A stretch of DNA of 5,959 bases from CAITNM01 sp964446295 (GTDB lineage Bacteria; Pseudomonadota; Alphaproteobacteria; Paracaedibacterales; CAITNM01), in assembly GCA_964446295.1 (NCBI GenBank), contig CAYUNR010000067.1:1-5959 (forward strand), given 5' to 3'. Shown here piece by piece: positions 5,522 through 5,959 of the stretch. The position numbers and the translations under genes are program-made. Below the pieces are notes generated by a model. It ran no database searches. It had not been told where the DNA came from and saw only the letters and a list, made by a program, of their open reading frames with translations. The first letter of the stretch is position 1, and the number at the start of each line of letters is the position of its first letter.

Positions 5522-5959
5522 TTAGTTAATAACTGTAATCGCAACGCGGTTTTGAGCATGAGCTAGCTCAGTATCAGAAACAACTTCCAATTTCTCTTTT
5601 CCGTAAGAAATTGTTTTTAAGCGGCTCTTATCAATACCAAGTTTTACAAGTTGCTTCTCAGCTTCATTTGCACGACGTGCGCCTAGAGCTAAGTTATAAT
5701 CACGTGTTCCACGTGCATCGCACTTACCTTCAACAGTTGCTGTAGTTGAAGAGTAAACTTTCAACCAACCAGCTTGTGCTTCAAGGTCTTTCTTAGCTTC
5801 AGCTGAAAGAGTTGAGCTGTCGAAATTAAATAATGCGCGATCTTTAACAGTTTGTTTGAAATGACCAGGTGTGCCTGGAGTAGCTGCTGCGTTCGCATCT
5901 ACTTGGCATGTGTCTGAACAATCACAACCAATTAGTAATAGCGCAAGCGCTACTGAAGA
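5522..5959 (-). CDS. pal: Peptidoglycan-associated lipoprotein Pal (5' end outside window)
   Basis: Pal anchors the outer membrane to peptidoglycan and works with TolB and TolQRA during constriction. The frame is open to the window edge; 145 residues are visible and the TTG at 5762-5764 is an internal Leu. The visible part starts in a signal peptide with the lipobox LIGC (lipidated Cys at 5924-5926), followed by D-C-S-D-T-C and a short Ala/Pro/Gly linker. The OmpA_C domain begins around FNFDSSTLS (5804-5830). The meso-DAP-binding Asp is in GKCDARGT (about 5717-5719) and the paired Arg is in LGARRAN, 15 residues later. SYGKEK is also typical. The family usually reads GHADERGT, so His-to-Lys and Glu-to-Ala changes beside the binding Asp are notable. 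It ends in TAA followed by a strong terminator. The start, ribosome site and any tolB neighbour are not visible. Confidence 0.93.
   Translation of the reverse strand, partial: SSVALALLLIGCDCSDTCQVDANAAATPGTPGHFKQTVKDRALFNFDSSTLSAEAKKDLEAQAGWLKVYSSTTATVEGKCDARGTRDYNLALGARRANEAEKQLVKLGIDKSRLKTISYGKEKLEVVSDTELAHAQNRVAITVIN

Noticed and set aside
5762..5764. TTG as the start of an 80-residue OmpA-like protein
   Set aside because: The same frame continues upstream through the start of the OmpA_C domain, a lipobox and signal peptide, so it is the internal part of pal.
1..5959. Mobile elements, CRISPR arrays, tRNA/rRNA genes, toxin-antitoxin or defence genes
   Set aside because: No repeat arrays, transposase-like frames, cloverleaf-like sequence or unexplained gap above 100 bases was seen; nearly all bases are in recognised housekeeping genes.

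Overview
The window is ordinary, gene-dense, AT-leaning bacterial chromosome (roughly 40% G+C by eye). It most resembles a low-GC alphaproteobacterium. The evidence is the SerC subtype (alphaproteobacterial/archaeal-type, with the SWQK...GGEAAHGM core), the TopA C-terminal arrangement of one four-cysteine finger followed by FGPY repeats and a Lys/Ala tail, the EF-P and SuhB sequences, and an rlpA-dac gene pair that is common in that class. A member of the Holosporales or a similar host-associated lineage would fit, but this is inference, not something the sequence proves. An intact serC argues against the most reduced Rickettsiaceae.

Layout: positions 1-701 hold the 3' end of topA on the + strand. 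It converges on a minus-strand series that occupies the rest of the window. A hairpin at 686-730, which includes the topA stop codon, looks like a bidirectional terminator for both sides. In minus-strand reading order the genes are pal (5' end beyond the window), a strong terminator, efp with its own TATAAT promoter, suhB, a gap of 84 bases with an extended -10 promoter, then rlpA, a PBP5-type D-Ala-D-Ala carboxypeptidase gene, and serC.

Spacing suggests two tightly packed units. efp-suhB and rlpA-dac-serC have gaps of 1-2 bases at each internal junction, and two of the junctions share the form stop-TAATG. Functionally, Pal (Tol-Pal), RlpA and the carboxypeptidase act on the outer membrane and septal peptidoglycan. 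EF-P (translation of proline-rich stretches), SuhB and SerC (serine synthesis) are housekeeping genes.

I did not find a novel system, mobile element, CRISPR array or RNA gene. The points most worth a second look are the uncertain start of rlpA (an apparent signal-peptide n-region separated from the rest by an in-frame TGA), the Asp at position +2 of mature Pal, the terminator built into the topA coding end, the efp promoter overlapping the pal terminator, and the isolated serC at the end of a cell-envelope operon.
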